64,000 nucleotides of DNA. Origin: Liolophura sinensis (lineage: Eukaryota; Mollusca; Polyplacophora; Chitonida; Chitonidae). How positions within the stretch are numbered: position 1 is the stretch's first letter; each line of letters starts with the position of its first letter. The notes below the pieces were generated by a model. That model saw only the letters and a program-made list of their open reading frames with translations. It made no database searches and was not told where the DNA came from. The position numbers and the translations under genes were made by a program. Shown here piece after piece: positions 47,101-50,379 of the stretch. The stretch is from the NCBI RefSeq assembly GCF_032854445.1, contig NC_088298.1, positions 4,400,160 to 4,464,159 on the forward strand. The letters are read 5' to 3'.

Positions 47101-49613
47101 ATGCACAATTCTCTACGTATACACTTTATACGGCTTGAAAGTACAGCTACAAAATGTTACTTGTAACTAGAAACAGCATCCTGACACCTTCTGGTTCTCC
47201 GTGAAATAGCTGGTCCTTCAGTTAATAAAAGGAAAACACAGTCAAACTGTAGTGTAATATATTTTCATCTACATATACTGTGTGCTCATTCCGAATATGT
47301 ACAGCAATTTTACTTCCAGGAAATGTCTGGGCATGCGTCATCTACATGTATAGCAGAAGTCATAGTTTTGTATGATTGTTTTTACATGTAGGTGTCTAAT
47401 ATTAAATGTTGATACACTACTGGTAAGATGGACCAGTGCTTGTTTAACATGACTGGCACAACCAATATTTTACTATCCTCGGACCAGCAGACCAGTGTAT
47501 ATTTCCAGCTCTGTTTTTTTTTATGTTGACATGTTTTAAACATTTTAATCACTTAAATGGGAAAAAGAACACAAAAGTAGACGAAACAGAAGAAACCCGC
47601 TTGAGTGCCTCAGCAATTGAAAGACAGACAGACCTCCCGCGCCTCACATACAGTGCTGTTCCACTGCAACATCACAGCTAAGACACTAGATATGCTGCAA
47701 CACAGTCACAGATAGCATGTACCAATACCTTCTCAACAGGCCAACTGTAATGCTTGCATTCATCATCTCATGAAGGTGATAAGTACTTACACATCGCCCT
47801 CATTACAACACTAGGGTACAAATCTTCCAACCGTGTTAACAGTGAAACCCCTTATATGAAGTTTGCCAGGTTCTGTGACATACGTGATACAGAAACAAAC
47901 ATGGTGTGGTAATGGATGTTAATTGTATTTATTTATCTGATTGGCGTTTTACGCCGTACTCAAGAATATTTCATTTATACGATGACAGCCAGCATTATGG
48001 TGGGAGGAAACCGGGCAGAGCCCAGGGGAAACCCAAAACCATCCGCAGATTGCTGACAGACCTTCCCACATACAGCCAGAGAGGAAGCCAGCATCCTCTA
48101 CCACCCCCCCCTCCCACTCAAACTCCCCACCTCTACCTACACCTATAACACCCTTACATCTAATGATCAATGATCATGTTAATGAAGTCTGCAATTATAA
48201 ACTTCAAAACAAAGTCAGTTGCATTTATCAATCAGTTATCAGTGTCTCCAGGTTATACAGACACACAACTAAATGCCAGAAATCTGTCCTCTGGAAGATT
48301 TCTTTAATTTTCTGATAAGAACACAGTTTGGGTTGAATGTGTTTTTACCCACTTTTACTATATCTGTGACCGTATCGCATTTGTTTGTATCATCATCCAC
48401 TTGTTACATTTTGTCTACCTGCACAAGTGTAAATTTCCAGGGGCAGCCTAGGGCCTGGAAGCTCTCAGTTTTTGAATGCCTTGGTTTACAATGATTGCAA
48501 CAATGTAACAGAAGGCAATGTGTACAAAATAGTGCTGCGTAAGCAGATATTAACACTAATGTCGGGCACATCAAGCTTATGAAAATGGCAAAATGTAAAT
48601 TTGAACATATTGTTGGAGAATATTTCGCAATTATTTTCAGTGCTTACAGCCATCTCACTCTTTCTGTCTCAGAATGTTAGTTAATCTTTATCCTTGGGCC
48701 ATTTTTTTGCTTTTTTTCTTCAGAAAACACGAGTTTGACAATACCCCCCCCCCCCAACTCTTCATCCCATCCACCCCCCTCCCAATCTCCACTCTCTGAT
48801 GACAACCATGATGTCTTCCATTTTATACTTTTTGTCCTGTTCAGAAGATTTATGAAAACACATTTAGTTAATGCAACAGCCAGGATCAAGGCTTTATAAA
48901 TGCTATTTACCTGATTGGAGTTTTATGCCGAACTAAAGAATATTTCACTTATAACACAATGGTGGGGAAAGACCAAACAGTGCCGGTAGACACCAACGGC
49001 CACCCGCAAGGTTGGTGCCATGCCTTCCCATGTACGAGCGGAGATGAAGCCAACATGACCTGGACTTGAACTCACAGTGATCATATTGGTGGGAGGCTCC
49101 TGCCTTACTGTTTTGCTCTAGCAAAACTTACCACTAAGCCACCCCCTCCCCCTGCCTCCCTGCCCCACATAATATGTCTCCTGGCATAAACTTAGCTTGC
49201 ATTTAATACACTGCAAACAATAACGAGACAGAAAACTATCCATGCTGAATGAGCACCGCTTATATAAACAGGGCACCTGTGTTGTTAAATTTATCAGAGT
49301 TCTTTATCATTCATGAATTTTTTAGTTCTTGAACAACGAAAGACAAGGTCGACACAAAAAAATACACTGATGACAAAGGCGAAAATATAACCAAGGTGCA
49401 CAATTAAATATTCTGCAACGAAATGTTATAAATTTGCTGTGTAACTTGGTTACAAAAACAACAAGGTGTTTCTGCCGTCTTGATCAATCACATCTGCCTC
49501 GAATTCTTCCATGACATAACTTGTAAACAGACCCATAAACCAAAGCTCCTCACCTTTGACGTGTGGATCATCCATAGTTGGAATAAATTCTCCCGTGCCG
49601 AGAGCTCTTCCAT
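763..49613 (-). CDS. NBEAL: Neurobeachin-like (NBEAL1/2 type) BEACH-family protein, N-terminal 799 codons, 19 exons, 3' part outside window
   Basis: The exons, in transcript order, are 49613-49554, 42661-42571, 35533-35380, 31157-31076, 29113-28986, 25595-25522, 23747-23665, 20217-20038, 17574-17466, 11151-11046, 9295-9196, 8022-7779, 6223-6120, 5475-5374, 4643-4504, 2782-2650, 2411-2289, 1738-1438 and 845-763. All have AG acceptors and GT donors, and phases join except at exons 10/11. The family marks are the N-terminal LFQLWMIH (family LYELWLL), the helical repeat segment with LKHLIGLLR, a concanavalin-A-like domain (about residues 540-690: FSFHGWV, GFEAFFTP, VYIDGKLV), and then SCRIG, GTQDDIWG and LVLHYDAK. 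NBEAL proteins are very large cytosolic scaffolds (human NBEAL2 about 2,750 residues) used in vesicle and granule biogenesis; the defining PH-BEACH-WD40 part should lie left of base 1. The start is the first in-frame ATG after an in-frame TAG, with A at -3 and G at +4. NBEAL rather than NBEA/LRBA is inferred from remembered family sequence. Confidence 0.9.
846..1116. other. NBEAL intron 18, unique part
   Basis: AT-rich intron between exon 19 and the 32-bp array; nothing else recognised. Confidence 0.6.
1117..1407. repeat. 32-bp tandem array, about 9 copies
   Basis: The unit contains GTTTAGGTTTATACATGTAA followed by TCAGACTGACGT. Copies differ by a few bases, mostly C/T and A/G. The array starts about 30 nt downstream of the NBEAL exon 18 donor. 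Confidence 0.95.
1438..1738 (-). CDS. NBEAL: NBEAL exon 18
   Basis: 301 nt, phase 0 to 1, acceptor ATTCCAG|CCCAAT and donor GCTGG|GTATGT. It begins PNVSCRIGCPVIR, continues with a Ser/Pro/Lys-rich, probably disordered ~45-residue insert, and ends GTQDDIWGVAIPLIGQIGSV then CLFCEPLQEKQVEGLHLL. SCRIG and GTQD..WG....GQ.G.V..F.E.L are strong NBEAL signatures. A 32-bp array starts ~30 nt past the donor. Confidence 0.95.
1889..2110 (+). mobile_element. SINE-A (tRNA-derived), near full length
   Basis: It holds the B-box-like GAGTTCAAGTCCAGCTCATG, the body (CCGTGCGTGGGAGG, CCGGTTTCCTCCCATCATAA) and the tail ATCAAATAAATGG. The family consensus can be read from some 19 copies in the window. It has a tRNA-like head, a conserved body with TAAGTGAAATATTCTTGAGT, and an (AAAT)n tail. 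Confidence 0.9.
2289..2411 (-). CDS. NBEAL: NBEAL exon 17 (concanavalin-A-like domain, late strands)
   Basis: 123 nt, phase 0 to 0, acceptor ATACAG|CATTCC and donor ACTGAG|GTAATG. It encodes HSIQVVHSSSRRPFAHKFEV and then SVYIDGKLVLSKQLKFPSLTE. WHS..VVH..GRRPF and VYVDGQL are the corresponding family motifs; the Trp is the last residue of exon 16. Confidence 0.95.
2650..2782 (-). CDS. NBEAL: NBEAL exon 16 (concanavalin-A-like domain, middle)
   Basis: 133 nt, phase 2 to 0, acceptor TTACAG|GATAAC and donor TGCTGG|GTGAGT. It includes GAGCGFEAFFTPDCNLVVAV followed by FNKKECSSVTVSDFQFQDQCW. This matches the GTGFEAFFT...LVVAV..KKE strand order of the NBEAL2 domain. Confidence 0.94.
2924..3319. repeat. 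Fold-back element with ~100-bp terminal inverted repeats
   Basis: The left arm (2,924-3,025, starting TAGTCAGAGATTGCTCTGAC) is the imperfect reverse complement of the right arm (about 3,215-3,319, ending GAGCAATCTCAGACTA). Both arms share blocks such as CAAAATTTTGTTC and CTCCATTTAAAAACCT. The ~190-bp middle has no ORF. It looks like a non-autonomous MITE/fold-back transposon in NBEAL intron 15. Confidence 0.85.
3490..4503. repeat. 88-bp tandem array made from the 3' end and donor of NBEAL exon 15
   Basis: Twelve units precede the genuine exon end at 4,504-4,548. Each holds, on the minus strand, the last ~45 nt of exon 15 (GGACCCTCAGCTTTACAGAC and on to CTCTACCT), the GTGAGT donor and ~42 nt of intron. 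Eleven units keep the donor word intact and the leftmost is diverged. The units lack the upstream half of the exon and its acceptor. Confidence 0.95.
4504..4643 (-). CDS. NBEAL: NBEAL exon 15 (start of concanavalin-A-like domain)
   Basis: 140 nt, phase 0 to 2, acceptor CCCCAG|GGTATC and donor CTACCT|GTGAGT. It encodes GISLCQNLKKWPGGGFSFHG and then WVCLDTDIDL...QLYRRQLY. The WP..GFSFHGWVCLD motif opens the lectin-like jelly roll of BEACH proteins. The last ~45 nt plus the donor are tandemly repeated 12 more times downstream. Read-through past the donor gives an immediate TGA. Confidence 0.92.
4692..4848 (-). mobile_element. SINE-A, 3' part
   Basis: Reverse orientation from tail TTATTTACTTATATAACTGG through GTATTATGGTGGGAGGAAAC to the CACGACTGGAGAGG block; diverged. 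Confidence 0.85.
5374..5475 (-). CDS. NBEAL: NBEAL exon 14
   Basis: 102 nt, phase 0 to 0, acceptor TTCGCAG|AATGCC and donor ATGGAT|GTAAGG. It encodes NAYCSRLMRSLSTMARRDGK and then DGALQFIYIQDPMD. This fits the conserved segment just before the concanavalin-A-like domain in NBEAL2 (YC.RL..ALS.MA.RDG..SALQYF). Confidence 0.93.
5510..5712 (-). mobile_element. SINE-A, diverged with internal deletion
   Basis: Tail TTATTTATTTGATACGCC, then the body, then GCATGAGCTGGACTTGAACT and CTCCTGGGTCAT. The GGCGGCCAGCATTATGG part is lost. Confidence 0.85.
6120..6223 (-). CDS. NBEAL: NBEAL exon 13
   Basis: 104 nt, phase 1 to 0, acceptor ATGTAG|GTCATC and donor CAACAG|GTTTGT. It encodes CHLINLLEALGKYSITSSEL and then KHLIGLLRLDEEDQQ. 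ELKHLIGLLR is a characteristic helix of the neurobeachin family. Confidence 0.92.
6224..7351. other. NBEAL intron 12, unique part
   Basis: No repeat or conserved coding segment was recognised. An open stretch on the minus strand at 6,952-7,158 has no family resemblance. Confidence 0.55.
7352..7456 (+). mobile_element. SINE-A, 3' end only
   Basis: TTTCCTTCCACCATAACGCT, GTATAAGTGAAATATTCCTG and the tail CAAACAAATAAATCAATAAA. Confidence 0.85.
7779..8022 (-). CDS. NBEAL: NBEAL exon 12
   Basis: 244 nt, phase 0 to 1, acceptor GTTCAG|GTGGTG and donor GTGT|GTGAGT. It starts VVEGDYEEDCIHKVHNTEAA and contains LLHWLPDIQSHQLQIWLSEN followed by a cysteine-rich CCSGGLIGGILNVLS helix pair. This is the armadillo-like repeat region that precedes the lectin-like domain in neurobeachin-like proteins. 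Confidence 0.92.
8893..9075 (-). mobile_element. SINE-A, 5'-truncated
   Basis: Well-preserved 3' two thirds: TACTCAAGAATATTTCACTT, CAGCATTATGGTGGGAGGAA and CAGAGCCCAGGGGAAACCCA. Confidence 0.9.
9196..9295 (-). CDS. NBEAL: NBEAL exon 11 (contains an apparent one-base insertion)
   Basis: Acceptor TTTTCAG|GAAAAG and donor GGACTG|GTGAGT. The first part reads EKFRDKVGYTKFVDALKSLG; the second, in another frame, reads PSMELLQAVLGL and runs in phase into exon 12 (VVEGDYEED). Dropping one A from the AAA at about 9,233 joins the halves as LGQPSMELL, the family-like reading. In the frame imposed by exon 10 as written, a TGA occurs. With exon 10 the two one-base differences cancel. Confidence 0.75.
9341..9530. 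repeat. MITE family 2 copy (TTCTTCAACC termini)
   Basis: About 190 bp with imperfect inverted ends, ACTCAACCATTTTGCAT at the left and GCAAAATGGTTGAAGAAT at the right. The interior has AGGGCTTCACAAA and TGGAGACAAAACTAC blocks shared with the other copies. Confidence 0.7.
10157..10335. repeat. Degenerate GACA/GACT/GACG tetranucleotide array
   Basis: About 180 bp of the GACAGACTGACAGACGGACA type with a larger 12-20-bp periodicity. It lies in NBEAL intron 10. Confidence 0.9.
10336..12467. other. NBEAL introns 9-10 around exon 10
   Basis: Apart from exon 10 (11,046-11,151) nothing was recognised. A short unrecognised exon between 9,296 and 11,045 is possible because of the phase mismatch there. 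Confidence 0.5.
11046..11151 (-). CDS. NBEAL: NBEAL exon 10 (junction with exon 11 is one base short)
   Basis: 106 nt, acceptor ATTTCAG|GAACAA and donor CACCA|GTAAGT. It encodes GTINEMMTCRDKGALQVTLI and then NGGTFDAFVHSYRRH. As written the exon ends in phase 2, but the conserved frame of exon 11 needs phase 0. One G is apparently missing at the donor (CAGGTAAGT expected) or at the next acceptor, unless a small exon in 9,296-11,045 was missed. Confidence 0.8.
12468..13275. repeat. 31-bp tandem array, about 26 copies
   Basis: The unit is ACCTGTACAAACCTAAATCC followed by TATCCATCAGT. It varies at TATCC/TACAC/TACCC and at one or two single-base indels. NBEAL intron 9, far from exons. Confidence 0.95.
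13380..13416. repeat. TA stretch followed by a C-homopolymer (~18 C)
   Basis: A short TATATA block and ACCCTCC run into an uninterrupted C tract. Its length may be unreliable in an assembly. Confidence 0.85.
14370..14655. repeat. (GTAT)n array with GCAGGT and ACAGGT interruptions
   Basis: About 285 bp of tetranucleotide GTAT/GCAT, with CAGGT-containing interruptions every 30-60 bp suggesting a longer secondary period. No coding sense. Confidence 0.93.
14668..14945 (-). mobile_element. SINE-B copy
   Basis: Second repeat family: TATTTATTTATTTGATTG tail, then ACCACTGACCTTTGGCATGT, GGCAAACTTTCCCATGTGTA, GGTGGAAGACAAGTCACCTT and CGAAAGCTGGGTTTGAACCT. The last block resembles a tRNA T-arm (GGTTTGAACC), suggesting a tRNA-derived SINE. 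Confidence 0.75.
15889..15919. repeat. Poly(A) tract, about 31 A
   Basis: Uninterrupted A run preceded by CAAATCC. It may be the tail of a retroposed element on the plus strand, but no recognisable body was found upstream. Confidence 0.8.
16281..16346. repeat. Two-copy 33-bp direct duplication
   Basis: GACACTTGAAAATAATTTTT followed by GTATGGTGGATAG occurs twice with no differences in the shared part, implying a recent slippage event. Confidence 0.9.
17466..17574 (-). CDS. NBEAL: NBEAL exon 9
   Basis: 109 nt, phase 0 to 1, acceptor GTTACAG|AGACAA and donor ATTG|GTAAGT. It encodes RQVEVGQVMEGYLHLLLNDE followed by an acidic, glutamine-rich stretch and KLNMI. The in-frame join to exon 8 supports it. 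Confidence 0.86.
17575..18573. other. NBEAL intron 8, unique part
   Basis: Mostly unique. The stretch 17,935-18,085 (CCACAAAAGCGCATTTTTTT, TTATTTTTGGTTCTAAG) weakly resembles the MITE family 1 interior. Confidence 0.5.
18574..18714 (-). mobile_element. SINE-A, 5'-truncated
   Basis: Long ATTT tail, then GGTGTTTTACGCCATACTCA and GGCCAGCATTATGGCGGGAG, stopping at CACTGCAGGTT. Low divergence. Confidence 0.9.
19075..20037. repeat. ~170-bp tandem array made from the 3' end and donor of NBEAL exon 8
   Basis: Five units repeat, on the minus strand, the last ~50 nt of exon 8 (the CIVRMVHVIHCC coding part) with the GTGTGTGAG donor. They have donors at about 19,168, 19,338, 19,511, 19,677 and 19,848. 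A sixth partial copy lies near 19,075. Each unit also carries ~110 nt of intron rich in CAGACA. Spacing varies between 166 and 183 bp because the CAGACA part changes length. Confidence 0.93.
20038..20217 (-). CDS. NBEAL: NBEAL exon 8
   Basis: 180 nt, phase 0 to 0, acceptor CCACAG|CATAAT and donor GACCAG|GTGTGT. It begins HNALKAITPATLDVLLKIIG and ends CIVRMVHVIHCCSPDQ. The last ~50 nt and the splice donor recur five more times in the following intron (see the array at 19,075-20,037). Confidence 0.88.
20266..20588 (-). mobile_element. SINE-C copy (GAGTGAGTGAGTGCTTGGCG type)
   Basis: A third family, present once. It has (GAGT)n, GTTTAACGTCATACTTAGCA, ATTTTTCAGTCATATGACAA, CTTCACTGAGACAACTTCCT, AGTAAGCCGCCCCGCCTGAG and GTGACCCGAGCCAGTAATGG. 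It looks like a repeat family I have met in other lophotrochozoan genomes; the SINE class is inferred. Confidence 0.7.
20752..20888 (-). mobile_element. SINE-A, worn copy
   Basis: GTGTATTACGCTGTACTAGA and AGCACTATGGTGGGAGGAAA are recognisable; the tail is lost. Confidence 0.7.
20940..21149. repeat. MITE family 1 copy (TTTCACCTAAAG termini) abutting the 31-bp array
   Basis: The left end is GAATTTCACCTAAAGTACG. The interior shares CCACCTTATAGGGCCATGTT-type sequence with 35,925-36,068 and runs into the tandem array at ATGAAATACGGTAGTC. It is the likely source of the array unit. Confidence 0.65.
21150..23622. repeat. 31-bp tandem array, about 80 copies, with a 62-bp dimer phase
   Basis: The basic unit is TAGTCAAGACCAAACTTTAG followed by GTGAAATACGG. 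From 21.2 to about 22.0 kb, and again in 22.5-23.0 kb, it alternates with a variant ATAGATAAAATACGGTAGTC, so the true period there is 62 bp or longer. The right end has G-rich variants. The GACCAAACTTTAGGTGAAAT core equals the terminal repeat of the MITE family seen at 53,954-54,168. It starts ~45 nt past the exon 7 donor. Confidence 0.95.
23665..23747 (-). CDS. NBEAL: NBEAL exon 7
   Basis: 83 nt, phase 1 to 0, acceptor TCCCAG|AATGTT and donor GCTCAG|GTACGA. It encodes ECFQKTGLTTEIQLRLLHLF and then GAIMSGAQ. The large 31-bp tandem array begins about 45 nt downstream of this donor. Confidence 0.87.
23748..25521. other. NBEAL intron 6
   Basis: Unique intron. A 157-codon plus-strand open frame at 24,305-24,778 has no recognisable domain and is not called as a gene. 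Confidence 0.5.
25522..25595 (-). CDS. NBEAL: NBEAL exon 6
   Basis: 74 nt, phase 2 to 1, acceptor TTTACAG|GTGGAA and donor TCATG|GTGAGT. It encodes GWKIDKSRLKFRPALLHVEV and then IPFFH. Phase and splice sites agree with both neighbours. Confidence 0.87.
25617..25816 (-). mobile_element. SINE-A, worn full-length copy
   Basis: Tail ATTTTATTTACTTC, GACCAGCATTATGGTGGAAG, GACTTGAACTCATAGTGACC and the tRNA-like GCGCTAACTGAGGCC head. Confidence 0.8.
25866..26032 (-). mobile_element. SINE-A, 5'-truncated
   Basis: TTTATTTATTTATTTGACTG, CATACTCAAGAATATTTCAC, GCCAGCATTATGGTGGGTGG and CTGGCAGACCTTCCCACCTA. Confidence 0.9.
26965..27165. repeat. MITE family 2 copy, diverged
   Basis: Shares ACCAATTTCAGGGCTTCATA and the right end CTTGAAGAATTACAG with the other copies; the left end is worn. 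Confidence 0.6.
27247..27346 (-). mobile_element. SINE-A, 3' fragment
   Basis: Tail and the CATACTCAAGAATATTTCGC block, ending at CAGCGTTATGATGGGA. Confidence 0.8.
28520..28715. repeat. MITE family 2 copy
   Basis: Starts ATTCTTCAACCATTTC and ends CAAAATGTTGAAGAATTAGG. The interior has GAAGCCCACAAATTCGCCAA and TTTTTTGTCTCCAAAT blocks. Confidence 0.7.
28986..29113 (-). CDS. NBEAL: NBEAL exon 5
   Basis: 128 nt, phase 0 to 2, acceptor CCCACAG|CTATG and donor CGAGG|GTGAGT. It encodes a helical segment ending in HFLECLYDPYFIWRKRLR, which closely matches the CECLFDPYQTWRHR segment of NBEAL2. A short 21-bp tandem array lies immediately upstream of the acceptor. Confidence 0.9.
29120..29560. repeat. 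Degenerate ~21-bp tandem array (GATCAGTTGGTTGAATAATT type)
   Basis: Units of the GATCAGTTGGTTGNNNNATCT kind, well preserved at 29,285-29,375 and worn elsewhere; scattered units recur at 29,755-29,850. It is split by a 50-bp SINE-A tail at 29,418-29,468. It lies directly upstream of the exon 5 acceptor. Confidence 0.85.
29418..29468 (+). mobile_element. SINE-A, 3' tail fragment
   Basis: GATATTCTTGAGTACGGCGT followed by AAAACTCC and an AAATAAATAAATA tail, inserted in the 21-bp array. Confidence 0.8.
29845..30720 (-). pseudogene. Tigger/pogo-type (CENP-B-like, DDE) transposase relic
   Basis: Minus-strand pieces in more than one frame resemble the Tigger/pogo family in the right order. They are a helix-turn-helix part (AREFGEKLDIIEF, DGWLQGFKK near 30,540-30,460), a catalytic-core segment near 30,340-30,250 (DVFNMEETDLYYLMLPNR, the family having N.DETGL), and a C-terminal part near 30,000-29,850 (ILLLLSYVTSH, then LQPMDAGALKAFKAHC). 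Frame changes, internal stops and a G14 tract at 30,173-30,186 show it is dead. It lies in NBEAL intron 4, in gene sense. No terminal repeats were found. Confidence 0.75.
30918..30968 (-). mobile_element. SINE-A, 3' fragment
   Basis: ATTTATTTATTCGGTTGGCG and TTTTATGCCATACTCAAGAA. Confidence 0.75.
31076..31157 (-). CDS. NBEAL: NBEAL exon 4
   Basis: 82 nt, phase 2 to 0, acceptor TTTCAG|GAACTA and donor GAACAA|GTGAGT. It encodes RNYDNVPLVASCQFVSYIVT and then LATTVIEQ. The junction with exon 3 spells CRNYDN, as in the CRNLEN motif of NBEAL. Confidence 0.87.
31780..31915 (-). mobile_element. SINE-B copy, partial
   Basis: AATGCCATACTCAAGGGAAA, ACCACTGACCTCTGGCACGT, GACAAACTTTCTCACTTAAA and ATTCATGGAAGACGAG. 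Confidence 0.7.
32020..35287. repeat. 64-bp tandem array, about 51 copies
   Basis: The unit is CAAATTCCCTACTCAAAATT, GTCACCAAGACACACCAACG, GAACAGTGCCAGTGTGGGAA, then GAGA or TAAA. Variants (CACACCAATG, CTCACGAACG, CTCATGAACA, CACAACAACG) recur in the same order, pointing to multi-unit duplications. The unit is stop-free on the plus strand and 64 is not a multiple of 3, so all three frames stay open and give spurious 200-560-codon ORFs. It ends ~95 nt from the exon 3 donor. Confidence 0.97.
35380..35533 (-). CDS. NBEAL: NBEAL exon 3
   Basis: 154 nt, phase 1 to 2. Of two tandem acceptors (TTTCAG and TTTTCAG), only the second keeps the conserved frame, giving EEGPHLTCLPDGILEVFGNQ and ending in AESIVKCLIVIC. 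The latter matches the LKLFIILCRNLEN region of NBEAL. The donor is CTGCAG|GTGAGT. The 64-bp tandem array starts about 95 nt downstream of this donor. Confidence 0.88.
35925..36068. repeat. MITE family 1, partial copy
   Basis: It ends GGCCAAACTTTAGGTGAAAT. The interior GTATCACTTTATGGCCTATA resembles, in reverse orientation or diverged form, the interior of the copy at 53,954. It lies in NBEAL intron 2. Confidence 0.6.
36112..36213 (+). mobile_element. SINE-A, 5' tRNA-like head only
   Basis: GTGGCTCAGCTGGTTAGCAT (A-box-like), CCAGGAGCCTCTCACCAATG, GTGAGTTCAAGTCCAGCTCA (B-box-like) and CTTCCTCTCCGGCC. It shows the Pol III promoter half that most other copies lack. Confidence 0.85.
36911..37122. 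repeat. MITE family 2 copy
   Basis: Starts GTAAATCTTCAACCTTCT and ends GCAAGAAGGTTGAGGAATTG. The interior has GAAGCCCTGAAATTGGCCAA and TTTTGTCTCCAAAAT. Confidence 0.72.
38066..40751. mobile_element. TTAA-flanked terminal-inverted-repeat element (2.7 kb) with an internal tandem array
   Basis: The left end is TTAAAGGATACATGA (38,066) and the right end is TCATGTATCCTTTAA (40,737-40,751), exact inverted repeats of AGGATACATGA inside a TTAA on each side. TTAA target duplications are typical of piggyBac-type elements. No transposase is present, so it is non-autonomous. Most of its length is a 116-bp array; unique sequence remains at 38,070-38,228 and 40,436-40,736. Confidence 0.75.
38229..40435. 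repeat. 116-bp GC-rich tandem array, 19 copies, with CRE-like octamers
   Basis: The unit runs GTGACGTCAAGGATGATCCC, AGTCTATTAAAAGAACTCTG, TGGGTGACTGACCCAACAGG, TCTGGTGGGCGGGGGACGGG, then a G-rich GGCGATGGGCGGATGGCC. Thirteen units contain the palindrome TGACGTCA, three have TGACCTCA and three TGACATCA. The copies are very similar, so the expansion is recent. The first unit is truncated. Confidence 0.96.
41103..41248 (-). mobile_element. SINE-A, 5'-truncated
   Basis: TTTATTTATTTATTTCTGAT, GTACTCAAGAATATTTCACT, then diverged GGTCCAGCATTATCATAATG and ACCCATGACCATCTG. Confidence 0.8.
41330..42080. repeat. Degenerate tandem array (GGAGGAAACCTTATACAGGA type, 22-36 bp)
   Basis: Around 25-30 irregular units built on GAAACCTTATACAGGAGTGG, some with ACATGTATGA insertions. 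NBEAL intron 2. Confidence 0.88.
42571..42661 (-). CDS. NBEAL: NBEAL exon 2
   Basis: Acceptor TTACAG|AATGATG and donor GAAGG|GTAAGT; 91 nt, phase 0 to 1. It encodes 30 residues starting NDEKTLAEFLQFF, an amphipathic helix like the one that follows LYELWLL in NBEAL2. Nearly exact flanking splice signals and phase agreement with exons 1 and 3 support it. Confidence 0.85.
42835..42976 (-). mobile_element. SINE-A, 5'-truncated
   Basis: TTTATTTACTGATTTGATTG, GTACTTAAGAATATTTCACT, GCAGCATTATGGTGGGGAAA and CACAACCATCCACAGGTTGC. Confidence 0.88.
42977..44118. other. NBEAL intron 1, left part
   Basis: Unique AT-rich sequence; nothing recognised. Confidence 0.5.
44119..44160. repeat. (GT)n microsatellite
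   Basis: About 20 GT dinucleotides with one TT interruption. Confidence 0.95.
44215..44512 (-). mobile_element. SINE-B copy, worn
   Basis: TTTATTTATTTCACAACTG, ACGAACTTTCCCACACGTTA, AAGCAGTGAGAGAACGAGAA, ATACCCCGCCCAACACTGGT and ACCTCTAGACCATTGCCTAT. Confidence 0.7.
44895..45477. mobile_element. TTAA-flanked terminal-inverted-repeat element, 583 bp
   Basis: The left end is TTAAAGGAGAAGACAATTT and the right end AGTTTTCTTCTCCTTTAA, inverted repeats of about 12 bp just inside TTAA. There is no ORF. Termini begin AGGA as in the 38.1-40.8 kb element, so the two may belong to one superfamily. NBEAL intron 1. Confidence 0.7.
45478..47927. other. NBEAL intron 1, middle
   Basis: Apart from the 26-bp x 4 repeat at 46,042 nothing was recognised. 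Confidence 0.5.
46042..46143. repeat. 26-bp tandem repeat, 4 copies
   Basis: ATTGGTCCCAAAGGTCACAG followed by GGCTGT, nearly identical across copies. Confidence 0.95.
47928..48092 (-). mobile_element. SINE-A, 5'-truncated
   Basis: TTTATTTATCTGATTGGCGT, GTACTCAAGAATATTTCATT, CAGCATTATGGTGGGAGGAA and CAGAGAGGAAGCCAGCAT. Low divergence. Confidence 0.9.
48901..49142 (-). mobile_element. SINE-A, worn near full-length copy
   Basis: CTGATTGGAGTTTTATGCCG, AAGAATATTTCACTTATAAC, GACCTGGACTTGAACTCACA, GGGAGGCTCCTG and a worn tRNA-like ACTAAGCCACCCC end. Confidence 0.82.
49554..49613 (-). CDS. NBEAL: NBEAL exon 1 (start codon, residues 1-20)
   Basis: It encodes MEELSARENLFQLWMIHTSK and ends in phase 0 at AAG|GTGAGG. 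The ATG context is AAAATGG. The LFQLWMIH core matches the N-terminal signature of NBEAL proteins. An in-frame stop (TAG) lies upstream, so this is the likely start. The first intron is 6.9 kb. Confidence 0.85.
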
Positions 49614-49800
49614 TTTGTTTTTGTTCGGTCGGCTAGATATTTGCGTCAAAGTTGTGGTCTACTCCCCTTTCGCAACATCCATGTTGTCATCTTCTGTCGT
49701 CCATGTCTGATATAGTCTCCAGCCGAACGTGTGATAGAACAGGGATTTCCATTGGCTGGAGGGCTGGCGCGCGCTGGAAAATCTATTTATAGTAACTCTT
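49614..49800 (-). promoter_or_regulatory. Candidate NBEAL 5' leader and core promoter
   Basis: On the minus strand a TATAAAT word sits at 49,791-49,785, followed by a GC-rich GCGCGCGCC block and a CCAAT word near 49,755. A start site near 49,760 would fit but is inferred. The presumed leader holds three short upstream reading frames, at 49,704-49,687 (5 codons), 49,690-49,646 (14) and 49,682-49,659 (7), before the main ATG at 49,613. The 7-codon frame is in frame with the main one and ends at TAG. Confidence 0.35.
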
Positions 49801-50379
49801 CAAAAAGGGGATGCCCAAAAACAAGGACTGGTACGAATTATTTTCTAGCAGCAAAGCCACTGTTCAGTATGACTCAAAATACAGGAATGACTTTTTACCA
49901 AATATAACTCTACCCAATGACGACATTATTTATTCTAGGTGGCTGAGATTTACCCCAAAAAACGAAACAAAGAAATCGACATAAATGAGCCTAAGCTTGG
50001 GAGCGATCAATTTGTTCATAAATTATACATTACATGTACATGTAGCCTACCGGGAATAAATCTGACCTATGCCCCTATATCCAGTAGGGCTATATGCTTT
50101 ATGTGCATATGTATGTATCCATTATGCCTGCTGCATGTATACAGCATACAAGAAAAAAAAATTAAATATGGTGAGCAATGTATTTATTTATTTATTTACT
50201 TATTTATTTATTTATATATTCATTTAGTTAGTCAGTTCTACATATAGGATTACTGATACAGCTGTATAAATCAGTTATTTGCCCCTTTTCTAATATATGT
50301 AGGAGCTATGATACTTCAGATAAACACATCTTAGCTAGCCTATTTTTTAATTCTCCACAAAATATAGGAATAAAAACAG

